NCBI GenBank assembly: GCA_963763135.1
Contig: CAVXNJ010000012.1
Span: 1,116,001 to 1,180,000, forward strand
Reading direction: 5' to 3'
From: JANMZO01 sp963763135
Lineage (GTDB): Bacteria; Actinomycetota; Acidimicrobiia; Acidimicrobiales; JANYDT01
Length of the DNA: 64,000 nt
Shown: piece by piece, positions 44,322 to 53,341 of the stretch
Position numbering within the stretch: position 1 is the first letter of the stretch
Layout: each line of letters begins with the position of its first letter
The notes under the pieces: generated by a model
Seen by the model: only the letters and a program-made list of their open reading frames with translations
Databases searched by the model: none
What the model was told of the DNA's origin: nothing
Made by a program: the position numbers and the translations under genes

Positions 44322-45188
44322 ATGAAGTTCGGACTCGCATTCGCAAGCAGCGTCGGCATCGAAGGCCCGGAGGCACTTGAACTGTGTCGGCAGGCTGAAA
44401 CCCTCGGCTTCGACTCGGTCTGGGGAGGCGAGCACGTCATCATTCCCAGCACCATCGATTCCAAGTACCCGTACACGGTCGACGGAAAGATTCCGGCCCA
44501 ACCGGACACGCCGATCCCCGACCCACTCATCTGGCTCGCCTTCGTCGCCGCGGCTGCGCCAACGCTGCGACTCGGCACGTGCATTCTGATCGTCCCGCAA
44601 CGCAACCCCCTCGTGTTGGCCAAGGAGATCGCAACACTTGACCGGCTCAGCGGCGGACGCGTGGAACTCGGGATCGGCGTCGGCTGGATGAAGGAAGAGT
44701 TCGACTCGCTCGGCATTCCTTGGGACCGGCGTGGCTCCCGCAACGACGAGTACATCGCCGCTATGCAAGCCCTCTGGGCCGGTCCTCATGCGGAATTCCA
44801 CGGTGACTTCGTTGATTTCCCGCCCGCGACGTGCAGCCCGCGTCCGGTTCAGGCGAAGATTCCAATTCTCGTTGGTGGCGACACGCCCGTAGCTCTACGG
44901 CGAGCCGTTCGCATCGCCGACGGGTACTTTCCCGGGGAGTCCAACCCGGACAAGCTGGTCGAGCTTTTGGGTCGCCTGCATGCGAGCGCCAAAGAGCACG
45001 GGCGCGACCCCGAGGAGATCGCGATCAACGCGGTCTTCGCCGGTTTCGGCGACCCCGCCGGGAATGCGGAGAAGTTCAAGGAGATCGGCGTCGACCGGGC
45101 CATGGTCCCGGCCTTTGCCTTCGCCGGACCGGGCGGCTCCGACCGGTTGGCGCGCTTTGCCGAGGCCGTCATGCCGAGGGTTGGCTAA
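44322..45188 (+). CDS. LLM-class F420-dependent oxidoreductase
   Basis: 288 residues, the size of the luciferase-like TIGR03619 group that uses coenzyme F420 in actinobacteria. A TIM-barrel begins MKFGLAFASSVGIEGPEALELCRQAETLGFDSVWGGEHV. The cofactor region RLGTCILIVPQRNPLVLAKEIATLDRLSGGRVELGIGVGWMKEEF is diagnostic. The later IPILVGGDTPVALRRAVRIADGYFP matches too. The start is placed at MKFGLAF; the longer frame from 44253 is not conserved. The substrate is unknown. No F420 biosynthesis gene is in the window. Confidence 0.92.
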   Translation: MKFGLAFASSVGIEGPEALELCRQAETLGFDSVWGGEHVIIPSTIDSKYPYTVDGKIPAQPDTPIPDPLIWLAFVAAAAPTLRLGTCILIVPQRNPLVLAKEIATLDRLSGGRVELGIGVGWMKEEFDSLGIPWDRRGSRNDEYIAAMQALWAGPHAEFHGDFVDFPPATCSPRPVQAKIPILVGGDTPVALRRAVRIADGYFPGESNPDKLVELLGRLHASAKEHGRDPEEIAINAVFAGFGDPAGNAEKFKEIGVDRAMVPAFAFAGPGGSDRLARFAEAVMPRVG

Positions 45189-45207
45189 CGGCCGACGCCG
45201 ACGCCAA

Positions 45208-46212
45208 TCAGTTGGCGGGTCGGGGCCTGCGGTCGAGAAGCTTCGCGCCCTCTTCGAAGTCGGATGGTTCGAGGCGTGTGAGATCGTCGCGGTTCAACTT
45301 GTCAATCGCCTTGATATCAATCGTTGCCGTGTCGCCCGACGCGCCCGAAAGGCGAAGGGCCTGGCGATTCAAAGCCTGTTCAAACAGGTTGCGGGCGTAG
45401 CGGGCGTTACCGAAACCTTCGGTCCGAGCGACCCGGAGGAAGATGTGCGTGAGCGCGCGGTGCGATCCTTCGCCGAGTGAATAGTCGGCGTCTTTCACGA
45501 GCTTCTCCATGATGGCGACGAGTTCTTCCGACGTGTAATCGGGAAAGGTGATCTCGCGGGAGAACCGCGACCTGAGACCGGGGTTGGAGTTGAGGAACGT
45601 GTTCATCAACTTCGGGTAGCCGGCGACGATCACGACCAGGCGGCCGCGGTGATCCTCCATGCGCTTCAGGAGCGTCTCGATCGCTTCACCGCCGAAGTCG
45701 ACCCCGCCAATGGTGGGCGGCGACAGGGCATACGCCTCGTCGATGAACAGCACCCCGTCGAGCGCCCGTTTGATTGCTCGGTTTGTCTTGACCGCGGTGT
45801 GGCCGACGAACTGACCGACGAGGCCGGCGCGGTCGACTTCGACAATGTGCCCACGCTTGAGCAGCCCGATCGATCCGTACATTTCGCCGAGCAGGCGGGC
45901 CATCGTGGTCTTGCCGGTGCCGGGATTCCCAAGAAAGGCCAGGTGCTGGCTGGTCGGCACGTCGGCCAGGCCGTGCTCTCGACGCTGCGCCTGAACTTCG
46001 AGGAACGCGACGATCGAGCGAACCTGCTCTTTGACCGATTCGAGTCCGGCCAGCGCATCGAGGTCGGCCTTCACCTCGGCCAGGGGCCTGGGCGTGATCG
46101 GACCGCTCGGGATACCGCCCAGGCGTTGCTCGACCGTGCGGTCGGCGGTTCGCCGAACCTGCTCACCGACGTCTTTCAGTTTTTTGCGGATGTCTTCCGG
46201 TCGCCGCAGCAT
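45208..46212 (-). CDS. CbbX/SpoVK-like AAA+ ATPase
   Basis: 334 residues from an ATG at 46212. The N-terminal 70 residues are charged and helical (RRPEDIRKKLKDVGEQVRRT), and the AAA+ core spans about 85-330. Walker A is FLGNPGTGKTTMARLL, Walker B is GVLFIDEAYALSPP, the pore-loop region is GHIVEVDRAGLVGQFVGHT and the arginine finger is in NPGLRSRFSREITFPDY. The family includes CbbX, EccA and SpoVK, which remodel client complexes in hexameric rings. No Rubisco or ESX genes are nearby, so the client is unknown. The longer frame to 46524 overlaps the divergent mdh start and is rejected. TAGGGT lies 7 nt before the ATG. Confidence 0.9.
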   Translation of the reverse strand: MLRRPEDIRKKLKDVGEQVRRTADRTVEQRLGGIPSGPITPRPLAEVKADLDALAGLESVKEQVRSIVAFLEVQAQRREHGLADVPTSQHLAFLGNPGTGKTTMARLLGEMYGSIGLLKRGHIVEVDRAGLVGQFVGHTAVKTNRAIKRALDGVLFIDEAYALSPPTIGGVDFGGEAIETLLKRMEDHRGRLVVIVAGYPKLMNTFLNSNPGLRSRFSREITFPDYTSEELVAIMEKLVKDADYSLGEGSHRALTHIFLRVARTEGFGNARYARNLFEQALNRQALRLSGASGDTATIDIKAIDKLNRDDLTRLEPSDFEEGAKLLDRRPRPAN

Positions 46213-46219
46213 GCCCAAG

Positions 46220-46225
46220 ACCCTA
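46220..46225 (-). promoter_or_regulatory. -10 element of CbbX-like gene
   Basis: TAGGGT lies 7 nt before the ATG at 46212 and decides this start. No Shine-Dalgarno sequence is visible. Confidence 0.5.
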
Positions 46226-46491
46226 CCGGCGACCGGCACCCATTCCGACACACTCCCGGCAATTGCCCAACCCGACTGGACCGCACGACAACGGAGCACC
46301 CTCAGCCGACTCCAACTTCCGGCCGTGAGAGACCCAACCCGGACCTGACCGGTGCCGGAATGCCGCTGAATCACCCAAGTTGGGGACCGCGGCCCGCAAG
46401 GTTGGAGGTCCCACACCGCGGAGTCGAAGACCATGTCGAACTTCGCTCCCGAAAGTCCCCGGGCCAGGTAGGTGCGCGAGCGTGCCACCGA

Positions 46492-46497
46492 TACAAT
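46492..46497 (+). promoter_or_regulatory. -10 element of mdh
   Basis: TACAAT lies 6 nt before the ATG at 46504, so the message is probably leaderless. Confidence 0.55.
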
Positions 46498-46503
46498 CGG
46501 CAC

Positions 46504-47493
46504 ATGACTAAGTCCCCCGTTCATGTCACCGTCACCGGCGCTGCCGGGCAGATCGGCTACTCATTGCTGTTCCGTATCGCCTCGGGAGCGCTTCTCGGGC
46601 CTGATCAGCCCGTCGTGCTCCGCCTGCTTGAGGTGGAGCCCGCCATGAAGGCACTTGAGGGTGTCTGCATGGAACTCGACGACTGTGCCTTTCCTCTGCT
46701 CGCCGACATCGTGCCGACCAGCGACCTCAAGACCGCCTTCTCCGGCACCAGCTGGGGCATGCTCGTCGGCGCCATGCCGCGTAAGGCCGGTATGGAGCGC
46801 GGCGACCTCCTCAGTGCGAACGGTGGAATTTTCAAGCCCCAGGGTCAGGCCATCGCCGCGAACGCAGCAAGCGATGTACGCGTCGTCATCGTCGGCAACC
46901 CCTGCAACACCAACTGCCTGATCGCCCGTTCGAACGCCAAGGAAATCCCGGCCGATCGCTGGTTCGCCATGACCCGCCTCGACCAGAACCGGGCGAAGGC
47001 CCAGCTGGCCAAGAAGGCCGGCGTCGGCATCTCCGATGTCAAGCACGTCACGATCTGGGGCAACCACTCCGCCACGCAGTACCCCGATGCCCGCAACGCG
47101 ACGATCAGCGGCAAGCCGGTCTTCGATGTGATCAGCGACCACGAGTGGCTCGACAACGCGTTCATCTCGACCGTGCAGAAGCGCGGCGCCGCGATCATTG
47201 AGGCACGCGGCCTTTCGTCGGCGGCTTCGGCGGCCAATGCGGCCATCGACTCGGTCACCAGCATCTGGAACCCGACCGCATCCGACGACGTCGCCTCCCT
47301 GGCCGTCATCAGCCGTGGCGAGTATGGCGTTCCGGAAGGACTGCAGTTCGGCTTCCCGATCATCTCCGACGGCTCGTCGTGGAAGGTCAAAGAAGGATTG
47401 CCCCTCGACGACTTCGCCAAGGGAAAGATCGCCATCACGACCAAGGAACTCCAAGAAGAACTCGAAGAAGTCACGGCGCTCGGCCTGCTCTAA
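46504..47493 (+). CDS. mdh: Malate dehydrogenase
   Basis: 329 residues, type of the cytosolic NAD-dependent enzyme of actinobacteria, interconverting malate and oxaloacetate in the TCA cycle. The NAD fold GAAGQIGYSLLFRIASGALLGPDQPV is at 14-40. The substrate-loop arginine lies in GAMPRKAGMERGDLL, with further arginines in VGNPCNTN and TRLDQNRA. The catalytic His is in WGNHSATQYPD. The length, with a GPDQP insert, fits the 325-330 group. It is a single gene in a divergent pair with the CbbX-like ATPase, and complements the sdh operon 30 kb away. Confidence 0.96.
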   Translation: MTKSPVHVTVTGAAGQIGYSLLFRIASGALLGPDQPVVLRLLEVEPAMKALEGVCMELDDCAFPLLADIVPTSDLKTAFSGTSWGMLVGAMPRKAGMERGDLLSANGGIFKPQGQAIAANAASDVRVVIVGNPCNTNCLIARSNAKEIPADRWFAMTRLDQNRAKAQLAKKAGVGISDVKHVTIWGNHSATQYPDARNATISGKPVFDVISDHEWLDNAFISTVQKRGAAIIEARGLSSAASAANAAIDSVTSIWNPTASDDVASLAVISRGEYGVPEGLQFGFPIISDGSSWKVKEGLPLDDFAKGKIAITTKELQEELEEVTALGLL

Positions 47494-47647
47494 CCGGCCG
47501 CTCTAACCCGCGACTCGGCCACTCGGCAAACGCCGGTGGGTCACCGAGGTACTGCAACTCACCGAAGCCGTCTTTGCTTACCGCACTGGTCAGCGAAGGC
47601 GGCTTCGTTCATTTCGGCGTGGCAGGTAGGACGCACTTAGTACGAGT

Positions 47648-47725
47648 ACTGATGAACCATCACTGATGAACCATCACTGATGAACCGTCACTGATGAGCG
47701 CTGTCGCTGATGAACTGTCCCGGTG
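47648..47725. repeat. 14-bp tandem repeats
   Basis: About five units of ACTGATGAACCATC with drift (ACCGTC, AGCGCTGTC, AACTGTC). Every unit carries TGATGA, stop-start overlaps in one frame. They lie in the 396-bp gap between mdh and the next gene (47494-47889), which holds nothing else recognisable. Confidence 0.75.
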
Positions 47726-47877
47726 AACCTGGTGGGTTCATCGCAGCGTGTCGGCTTCCGTCGATTGAGACCGACACGCTGCATGCACTAAGGATGCGGG
47801 TCCCGGGAAATTCGTACAGTGATCTGGATTACACACCGAGAAAAAGCGGATCCGGCACCACTTTGCCGCGGGCCCAC

Positions 47878-47883
47878 TACCCT
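47878..47883 (+). promoter_or_regulatory. -10 element of the 47890 gene
   Basis: TACCCT lies 6 nt before the GTG at 47890 and supports this start over an ATG at 47710 that begins inside the tandem repeat. Confidence 0.4.
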
Positions 47884-47889
47884 GGCCTG

Positions 47890-48738
47890 GTGGGAACCCC
47901 ATCGCATCCGATCCGGGCCGCTGACGAGAAGCGTCATCTGGCCGCTCGCGATCTTTGGTGGGGCGAGAGTTGGGGGTTCGAATTCGGAGCACCCGACGCG
48001 TCAATTGGCGGCTTCGTGCAAATCACGGTGTACCCCAGGCGCAACGTCGCCTGGTTCTGGGCCGCCATCGTCGGCGAAGGGCGCAAGTACATCCTCTGCC
48101 GGGATCACGATGTCACGCCTCCGACGAATCCCGACGTTCTTGAAGTGCGGGGCGTCAGCCTGTGGTCTCACGCGATCTGCGAAACCCCGCTCGAACACTG
48201 GACCGTGGCCATGGAGGCCTACGCCGTCGAACTCGACGATCCGTTTGTCGCGTGGACCGGCGAGCGGGGCGACCGGATTGGCTTAGCCTTCGACCTCGAA
48301 TGGGAGAGTCTCGCCACCTCACCCGTATGGGCACATACAAATCCCGGCGTTGAGCGCTACGACATTCCCTGCGAGGTGAATGGCGTTCTCCAGATCGGCG
48401 ACAGCACCTCCACCGTCGTCTACGAAGGTTGGCGACACCACTCGTGGGGCCACCTCGATTGGTCCGAGGCGATGATGCCGGGTATCCGCGCCAACGGCAT
48501 GGGCCGTCGCCCGCGTTCGGAGTGCAACGACGGAATCTCGACCTACCGTGCCGGAGCCCCGGCTGCCCCGCACGACTGGCGCGTAGAGAACCCCATGCCC
48601 GGGCGCCAGGCCATCGCCCACGCCCCGTTTCTCGCTGAGCAACCCGACGGCGGCCAGGCTCGGGTCCTGCGGACATTTGACCGGGTGACAAGCGACGGCG
48701 TTCCCGCTCCGGGATGGCGGGAGTCGCTCGCTACGTGA
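47890..48738 (+). CDS. Conserved protein of unknown function, lipocalin/CrtC-like
   Basis: 282 residues from the GTG at 47890. The protein is soluble and rich in Trp and beta-strand patterns: DLWWGESWGFEFGAPDASIGGFVQITVYPRRNVAWFWAA, RGVSLWSHAICETPLEHWTVAMEAYAVELDDP, and YDIPCEVNGVLQIG..GWRHHSWGHLDWSE. The pattern suggests a two-barrel lipocalin-like fold such as hydroxyneurosporene-synthase/CrtC relatives, widespread in actinobacteria without assigned function. That similarity is from memory. No signal peptide is seen. It might act on a hydrophobic ligand, but this is unproven. Confidence 0.6.
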   Translation: MGTPSHPIRAADEKRHLAARDLWWGESWGFEFGAPDASIGGFVQITVYPRRNVAWFWAAIVGEGRKYILCRDHDVTPPTNPDVLEVRGVSLWSHAICETPLEHWTVAMEAYAVELDDPFVAWTGERGDRIGLAFDLEWESLATSPVWAHTNPGVERYDIPCEVNGVLQIGDSTSTVVYEGWRHHSWGHLDWSEAMMPGIRANGMGRRPRSECNDGISTYRAGAPAAPHDWRVENPMPGRQAIAHAPFLAEQPDGGQARVLRTFDRVTSDGVPAPGWRESLAT

Positions 48739-48882
48739 GCGAACCCGCTTGTTATCGAGCCAGTTCGTCGTTGGTTCGAACCGGGGAACTGCTCGGCATG
48801 GTCACCCGATCGAGACTGCGCCATCGGGTCCGAAGCCGTTGACGAGCTCGATGGCCGCGAGAACGTTGGTCAAACGCTCGTG

Positions 48883-50497
48883 TCAGGGGCCGAACGGATC
48901 GTCGGCGTCAAGTTCAAAGCGGTCGAGATCTGGACGATAACGGTCGTAACGATCGGGGCTGTCGGCCGCGTCCCGGTTCCCTCCGTTGCTTTGCGACCGG
49001 AACCACGGAGCCCGCGGCGGACTCCACCGGTTGCCACTCGCCTCGTCGCCGTCGCCCGACCACGGGGCCGATCCCCCGCCGCCTCCGCCTCCGCCGGAAC
49101 CACCCGATTGCGGGCGGCTCGACTTCTTCGCGCCGGCCGCCGACTTCAGCCCAAGCTCCCGAACGGCCTCGCTGAGTGTGGCCACTTTGAGGAGGCTGAT
49201 CGGCCCATCGAAGTCGGGGGTCGATGCCGGAACGATTGCGGTCACGAATCCGAGCCGAGCTGCTTCGGAGAGGCGGCGGGTCATATGGCTGACGGATCGA
49301 ACCTCGCCCGCCAAACCGACTTCGCCGATGGCGACGACATCGGACGGAACCGGCACCTCGCTGTGCGCCGAAGCCAGAGCCAGCGCCAACGCCAGGTCCG
49401 CTGCTGGTTCGGTGAGTCGGACACCCCCAACGACCGAGGCGAACACGTCGCACCACGACAACACCGTTTCGCGCACGTTGCGCGAGAACCGCGAGGAGCA
49501 ATGCCACCCGGTTGCCGTCGACACCGGTGGCGGTGCGCCTTGGATTGGGGGAGGTGGTCGGTGTAACCAGGGCCTGGGTCTCGACCAGAAGCGGCCGCTG
49601 GCCCTCCATGGTGCATGCGACGACCGAGCCCGAGGCACCGTGCTTACGATCACCCAAGAGCAGCGCCCCGGGGTCGGCGACGCCCACGAGACCGGATTCC
49701 ACCATCTCGAAGATGCCTAACTCGCCCGTCGCACCGAAGCGGTGTTTCACGGCACGCAGCAGACGTAGGGCATGGTGACGATCGCCCTCGAAGGACAGAA
49801 CCGTGTCGACGACGTGTTCCAGCACCCGCGGTCCGGCGAGCGATCCCTCCTTCGTCACGTGTCCGACAAGAATCACGGTGATGTCGCGCTCTTTCGCCAT
49901 TCGCACCAGTGCGTTCGCGCACTCCCGAACCTGCCCGACGCTGCCCGGGCTGGATGCGAGCGCGGGGTCGGCAATCGTTTGGATCGAATCAACGACAAGC
50001 ACGTCCGGCATGACGGCATCGATCTGGCCGAAGAGGGCGGCGAGATTGTTTTCTGCGGCGAGGAACACGAGCGGATGCAACGCGTCGAGGCGCTCAGCTC
50101 GCAGTCGGACCTGCTGACGTGACTCCTCGCCCGATGCGAGCAGGCACCGCGCCCCGCCTCGCGCCAGCGAGGCCAGAAGCTGCAACAGCAATGTGGACTT
50201 ACCGATGCCCGGTTCGCCACCGACCAGCGTGACCGACCCGGGAACCAGCCCACCGCCGAGAACACGATCGAGTTCAGCGATACCCGTCGGACGGCTCGCC
50301 CACTCGCTGGGGTCGACGTCGGTGATGGCAATCGCCGGTTCGGCCGGCCGGACCGACAGCGTGGCAACGGCGGGCCCATCGAGCTCCTCGTGCATCGTGT
50401 TCCACTCGCCGCAGGACCCACACCGGCCGGCCCACTTCGACGCTCCCGCGCCGCAGGAAGCACAACGAAAGATTGTCTTTACCTTGCTCATGGCCAC
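48883..50497 (-). pseudogene. radA: DNA repair protein RadA with one frameshift
   Basis: About 537 residues when repaired. RadA helps branch migration and processes recombination intermediates. Seen: an N-terminal zinc finger CASCGAGASKWAGRCGSCGEW, the RecA-like core with Walker A GGEPGIGKST, and a KHRFGATGE motif where the family normally has KNRFG. After RVALLLAVL the frame breaks near 49490. The next frame continues SRNVRETVLSWCDVFASVVGGVRLTEPAADLALALALAS and the Lon-like domain to TGA at 48883-48885, with a long Gly/Ser/Asp-rich tail (about 95 residues) unusual for RadA. Total length is 3n+1. The break is beside TTGCGCGAG. The gene is probably intact in the organism. Confidence 0.9.
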
Positions 50498-50530
50498 CTC
50501 CTCATGTCCGCCTGCTCACGGAATCAACGC

Positions 50531-51268
50531 TCACCATTCGTCGGTCCCCGCCTCATGTGAGTTCCGGCGGTGGGACGCAAGCAACAGGACGAGGCCGACG
50601 AACGCCACGACAATGGCGGCCAGGCCAACCAGGGTCTCGTAGGCGAACCGGTTGGCCTTCAGCGAAACCGCCTTCTGTTCGCCGAGGGCGACGTCCCACC
50701 GGTCTGCGACGTCGAGAAGCTCGGCCGAGAGCACGAAATGAAATGCTGATTGCAGGTCGGTTCCGGCCTGACGCGCCACTTCGGCATCGTCGATTCCGAG
50801 TTTCGAGGCGCTCCCGGTGAGTGCTTTGAGTTGGTCGTCGCCGAAGGACCCGAGGCCCTTGCTCAGATCCACTGTGCCCAACAACTCCAACTCGATACCC
50901 GCGATCGTCTTCTTGCGGATCAGCTTGACCGACGACAGCGGACCGCTGGGGCCCGTTATCTGCCGCAGGATCGCGTTGGCCTCCTGAACGTTGGAGAAAG
51001 GTTTTTCGGCATGGATGGTTGATCCACCCGCGTCAGCCGGAACAACCCCGCTGACCGCCCATCCCGCCGCCGAAAGGTCCTTCGTGAGCACCCGACTTTC
51101 GCCCGCTCCGAGACCGATCGTGGCGTCGCGATCCAGCGACAGGTCGACGGCCACGAGCCCGGCTCCGGCCCGATCGCTGCGGAGGCTGATTTTTGCGTCG
51201 GTTCGGCACGCACTGAGGACCATCCCCAACAGCACCAGACCTATGGCAGAACGCAACGATCGAAACAC
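50531..51268 (-). CDS. LppM-like lipoprotein with C-terminal membrane helix
   Basis: 245 residues. The GTG start gives a lipoprotein signal: a basic N-terminus, a hydrophobic helix and the lipobox LSAC (Cys21), for lipid attachment. The middle (about 27-200) matches the LppM domain style of mycobacteria: LRSDRAGAGLVAVDLSLDRDATIGLG, then AEKPFSNVQEANAILRQI. A helix (about 212-232, LVGLAAIVVAFVGLVLLL) precedes a short charged tail. TAACGT lies 8 nt before the start. The family is linked in mycobacteria to envelope and host-interaction roles; its job here is unknown. Confidence 0.75.
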   Translation of the reverse strand: MFRSLRSAIGLVLLGMVLSACRTDAKISLRSDRAGAGLVAVDLSLDRDATIGLGAGESRVLTKDLSAAGWAVSGVVPADAGGSTIHAEKPFSNVQEANAILRQITGPSGPLSSVKLIRKKTIAGIELELLGTVDLSKGLGSFGDDQLKALTGSASKLGIDDAEVARQAGTDLQSAFHFVLSAELLDVADRWDVALGEQKAVSLKANRFAYETLVGLAAIVVAFVGLVLLLASHRRNSHEAGTDEW

Positions 51269-51276
51269 GGTTGCTC

Positions 51277-51282
51277 ACGTTA
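51277..51282 (-). promoter_or_regulatory. -10 element of LppM-like gene
   Basis: TAACGT lies 8 nt before the GTG at 51268, and no ribosome binding site is visible. Confidence 0.4.
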
Positions 51283-51519
51283 AACCCTCGGTATGACAGC
51301 CACGAGCACATCAGCCGTCCGAGTGGCGGCGGAACTCCCGTGGGTGGTCGCACGGACCAGGTTCCAACCCGGCCCCGGGGCCGCTCCAAGGTGCAATTGT
51401 TCGACAAATCCGTTGGAGCGGCGCATCGGCCGCGACTTCCCGGTCAGGATCGCGGGGTTTCTGCCGATCGGTGATCCAACACGTAACCGTCACGCAGACT
51501 CCTCCGAAACGGCCGAACC

Positions 51520-52578
51520 ATGAACATCACCGATCTCGATCGCTTCGTCAGCGCGGCCTGGGAAGTCCGGGGCACCGACCTGCTCCTGACCACCGGGTCC
51601 AAACCGTTCATCCGGGTGGACGGAGCCATCCGTCGGCTCGAGGACGAGCCCGAACTCGATGCCGAGAGCATCGTTTCGATCCTGGCCGACGTCCTTTCCA
51701 CCAGCCAGTTGGAACGTTCCGTCAACGACGATGTGGACTTCGCGCTCACCTGGCGAACGACCGCACGACTGCGCGGTAGCGCTTTTCGTCAACGCAACGA
51801 ACCCGCCCTGTCTCTGCGAATCATTCCGGACCGCATTCCCGGCCTCGATGACCTCGGGGTCCCTCCTGCGGTCAGGGCCATGGCGATGCTGTCCCACGGG
51901 CTTGTGCTGTTCACCGGTCCGACCGGCTCCGGAAAGTCGACCACGCAGGCGGCCCTGATCGACTGGATCAACCAGACGCAGCACAAGCACATCCTCACGA
52001 TCGAGGAACCACTCGAATACCTGCATCGTCACAAGGCGTCGGCGGTCAGCCAGCGTGAGGTGGGTACTGACACGGAGAGCTTCCCGAAGGCGCTGCGCTC
52101 GGCTTTGCGAGAAGATCCCGATGTCATACTCGTCGGTGAGATGCGAGACCTCGAGAGCATTCAGATCGCTCTCACGCTCGCCGAGACGGGCCACCTCGTG
52201 ATCTCAACCCTCCACACCAACGACGCTCCCCAGGCGCTCGACCGCATCGTCGACGTGTTTCCCGGCGACGGTCAGCCGCAAATCCGGGTTCAGCTTGCCG
52301 GCTGTTTGGCCGGAGTCGTTGCGCAGCGCCTGGTACCTCGAGTCGGTGGTGGACGAGTCGCGGCGTACGAGGTCCTCGTGGCGAACACCGCAGTGCGGAA
52401 CCTCGTCCGCGAAGGAAAGACGCGCCAGATACGGAACGTCATCACAACGTCGCGGGCCGAGGGGATGCAAACGCTCGAGCACAACCTGTCGGAGTTGGTG
52501 AAGGTCGGGACCATCACCGCCGACGAAGCTCGCAAACACGCAGTCGTCCCGAACGAACTCGCCACCGTCTACCGCTGA
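51520..52578 (+). CDS. pilT: PilT-type pilus retraction ATPase
   Basis: 352 residues. PilT powers type IV pilus retraction. Seen: a PAS-like N-domain, then Walker A FTGPTGSGKSTT, the Asp box ILTIEEPLEYLH, Walker B DPDVILVGEMRDLESI, the His box STLHTNDAP, and AVRNLVREGK, equivalent to the PilT-specific AIRNLIRE motif. No pilin, PilB or PilC gene is nearby. A purine stretch (CCGAAACGG) is a weak ribosome site. The 250-bp upstream gap (51269-51519) shows no other gene. The pilus genes may be elsewhere, or PilT may act alone. Confidence 0.92.
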   Translation: MNITDLDRFVSAAWEVRGTDLLLTTGSKPFIRVDGAIRRLEDEPELDAESIVSILADVLSTSQLERSVNDDVDFALTWRTTARLRGSAFRQRNEPALSLRIIPDRIPGLDDLGVPPAVRAMAMLSHGLVLFTGPTGSGKSTTQAALIDWINQTQHKHILTIEEPLEYLHRHKASAVSQREVGTDTESFPKALRSALREDPDVILVGEMRDLESIQIALTLAETGHLVISTLHTNDAPQALDRIVDVFPGDGQPQIRVQLAGCLAGVVAQRLVPRVGGGRVAAYEVLVANTAVRNLVREGKTRQIRNVITTSRAEGMQTLEHNLSELVKVGTITADEARKHAVVPNELATVYR

Positions 52579-52621
52579 GCACCTCAACGCATCGCGACTG
52601 CGGTGGTGCGATAGTTCTTCC

Positions 52622-53341
52622 ATGACGATCGAACACCCGACCGCGATGCGATCCATTCAACAGTGGATAGGCGTGGAGATCGACGACGTGAGCTTGAAGG
52701 AGAAGTTCATATCGGGCCTCGGGGGGACCATCGCTCTTCTCGCCATCCTCGGTGTCAGCAGGCACCTACTCGGCCTGACGCCGCCGTCAATGCTGATCGC
52801 TTCGATGGGCGCAAGTGCGGTGCTGTTGTTCGCGGTGCCCCACGGTCAGCTGTCCCAGCCCTGGCCCGTTCTCATGGGTCATGGCGTCGCCGCCCTCATC
52901 GGCGTCACGTGCGCTCAACGGATCTCCAATGCCGAAATTGCCGGCGCCCTCGCCGTCGGTCTGACGATCACCGCGATGCACGTGGGCAAGTTCATCCATC
53001 CGCCCGGTGGCGCCACGGCCCTGACGGCCGTGATCGGAGGACCGACAACGCGCGCCCTCGGCTACACGTTCCTGTGGCGGCCCGTGATGCTCAACGCGCT
53101 TGTGATCGTGGCCGTGGGCATCGCGTTCAATGCGTTGTTTCCGTGGCGGCGCTATCCCGCCCATCTTGTACGTCGAAAGGCTCAACCGGCCGGGCGAGGT
53201 GAGGAAACGCCGCTGACTCACGAGGAGATCCGCAGAGCGGTCCGAAGCCTTGATTCGTTCCTCGACATCACCGAAGATGACGTCATCGCCCTACACGGAC
53301 TGCTTACGTCCCGAACGGACCGATTGCGTCGACCGTTGTGA
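52622..53341 (+). CDS. HPP-family membrane protein
   Basis: 239 residues. After a 35-residue cytosolic start there are about four or five hydrophobic helices (about 33-52, 57-75, 83-103, 108-125, 145-170). The signature HPP (FIHPPGGATALTAVIGG) and PPSMLIASMGASAVLLFAVPHGQLSQPW are typical of HPP proteins, linked in plants to nitrite transport into chloroplasts. A short C-terminal cytosolic region carries EEIRRAVRSLDSFLDITEDDV. Its 3' end overlaps the convergent truncated-hemoglobin gene by 38 bp. Proximity to a nitrosative-stress unit fits nitrite handling, but this is inference. Confidence 0.8.
   Translation: MTIEHPTAMRSIQQWIGVEIDDVSLKEKFISGLGGTIALLAILGVSRHLLGLTPPSMLIASMGASAVLLFAVPHGQLSQPWPVLMGHGVAALIGVTCAQRISNAEIAGALAVGLTITAMHVGKFIHPPGGATALTAVIGGPTTRALGYTFLWRPVMLNALVIVAVGIAFNALFPWRRYPAHLVRRKAQPAGRGEETPLTHEEIRRAVRSLDSFLDITEDDVIALHGLLTSRTDRLRRPL

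Noticed and set aside
48750..48830. A second tRNA (GGTTCGAACC present)
   Set aside because: Only a T-loop-like stretch is seen; no acceptor, D or anticodon stems can be formed.
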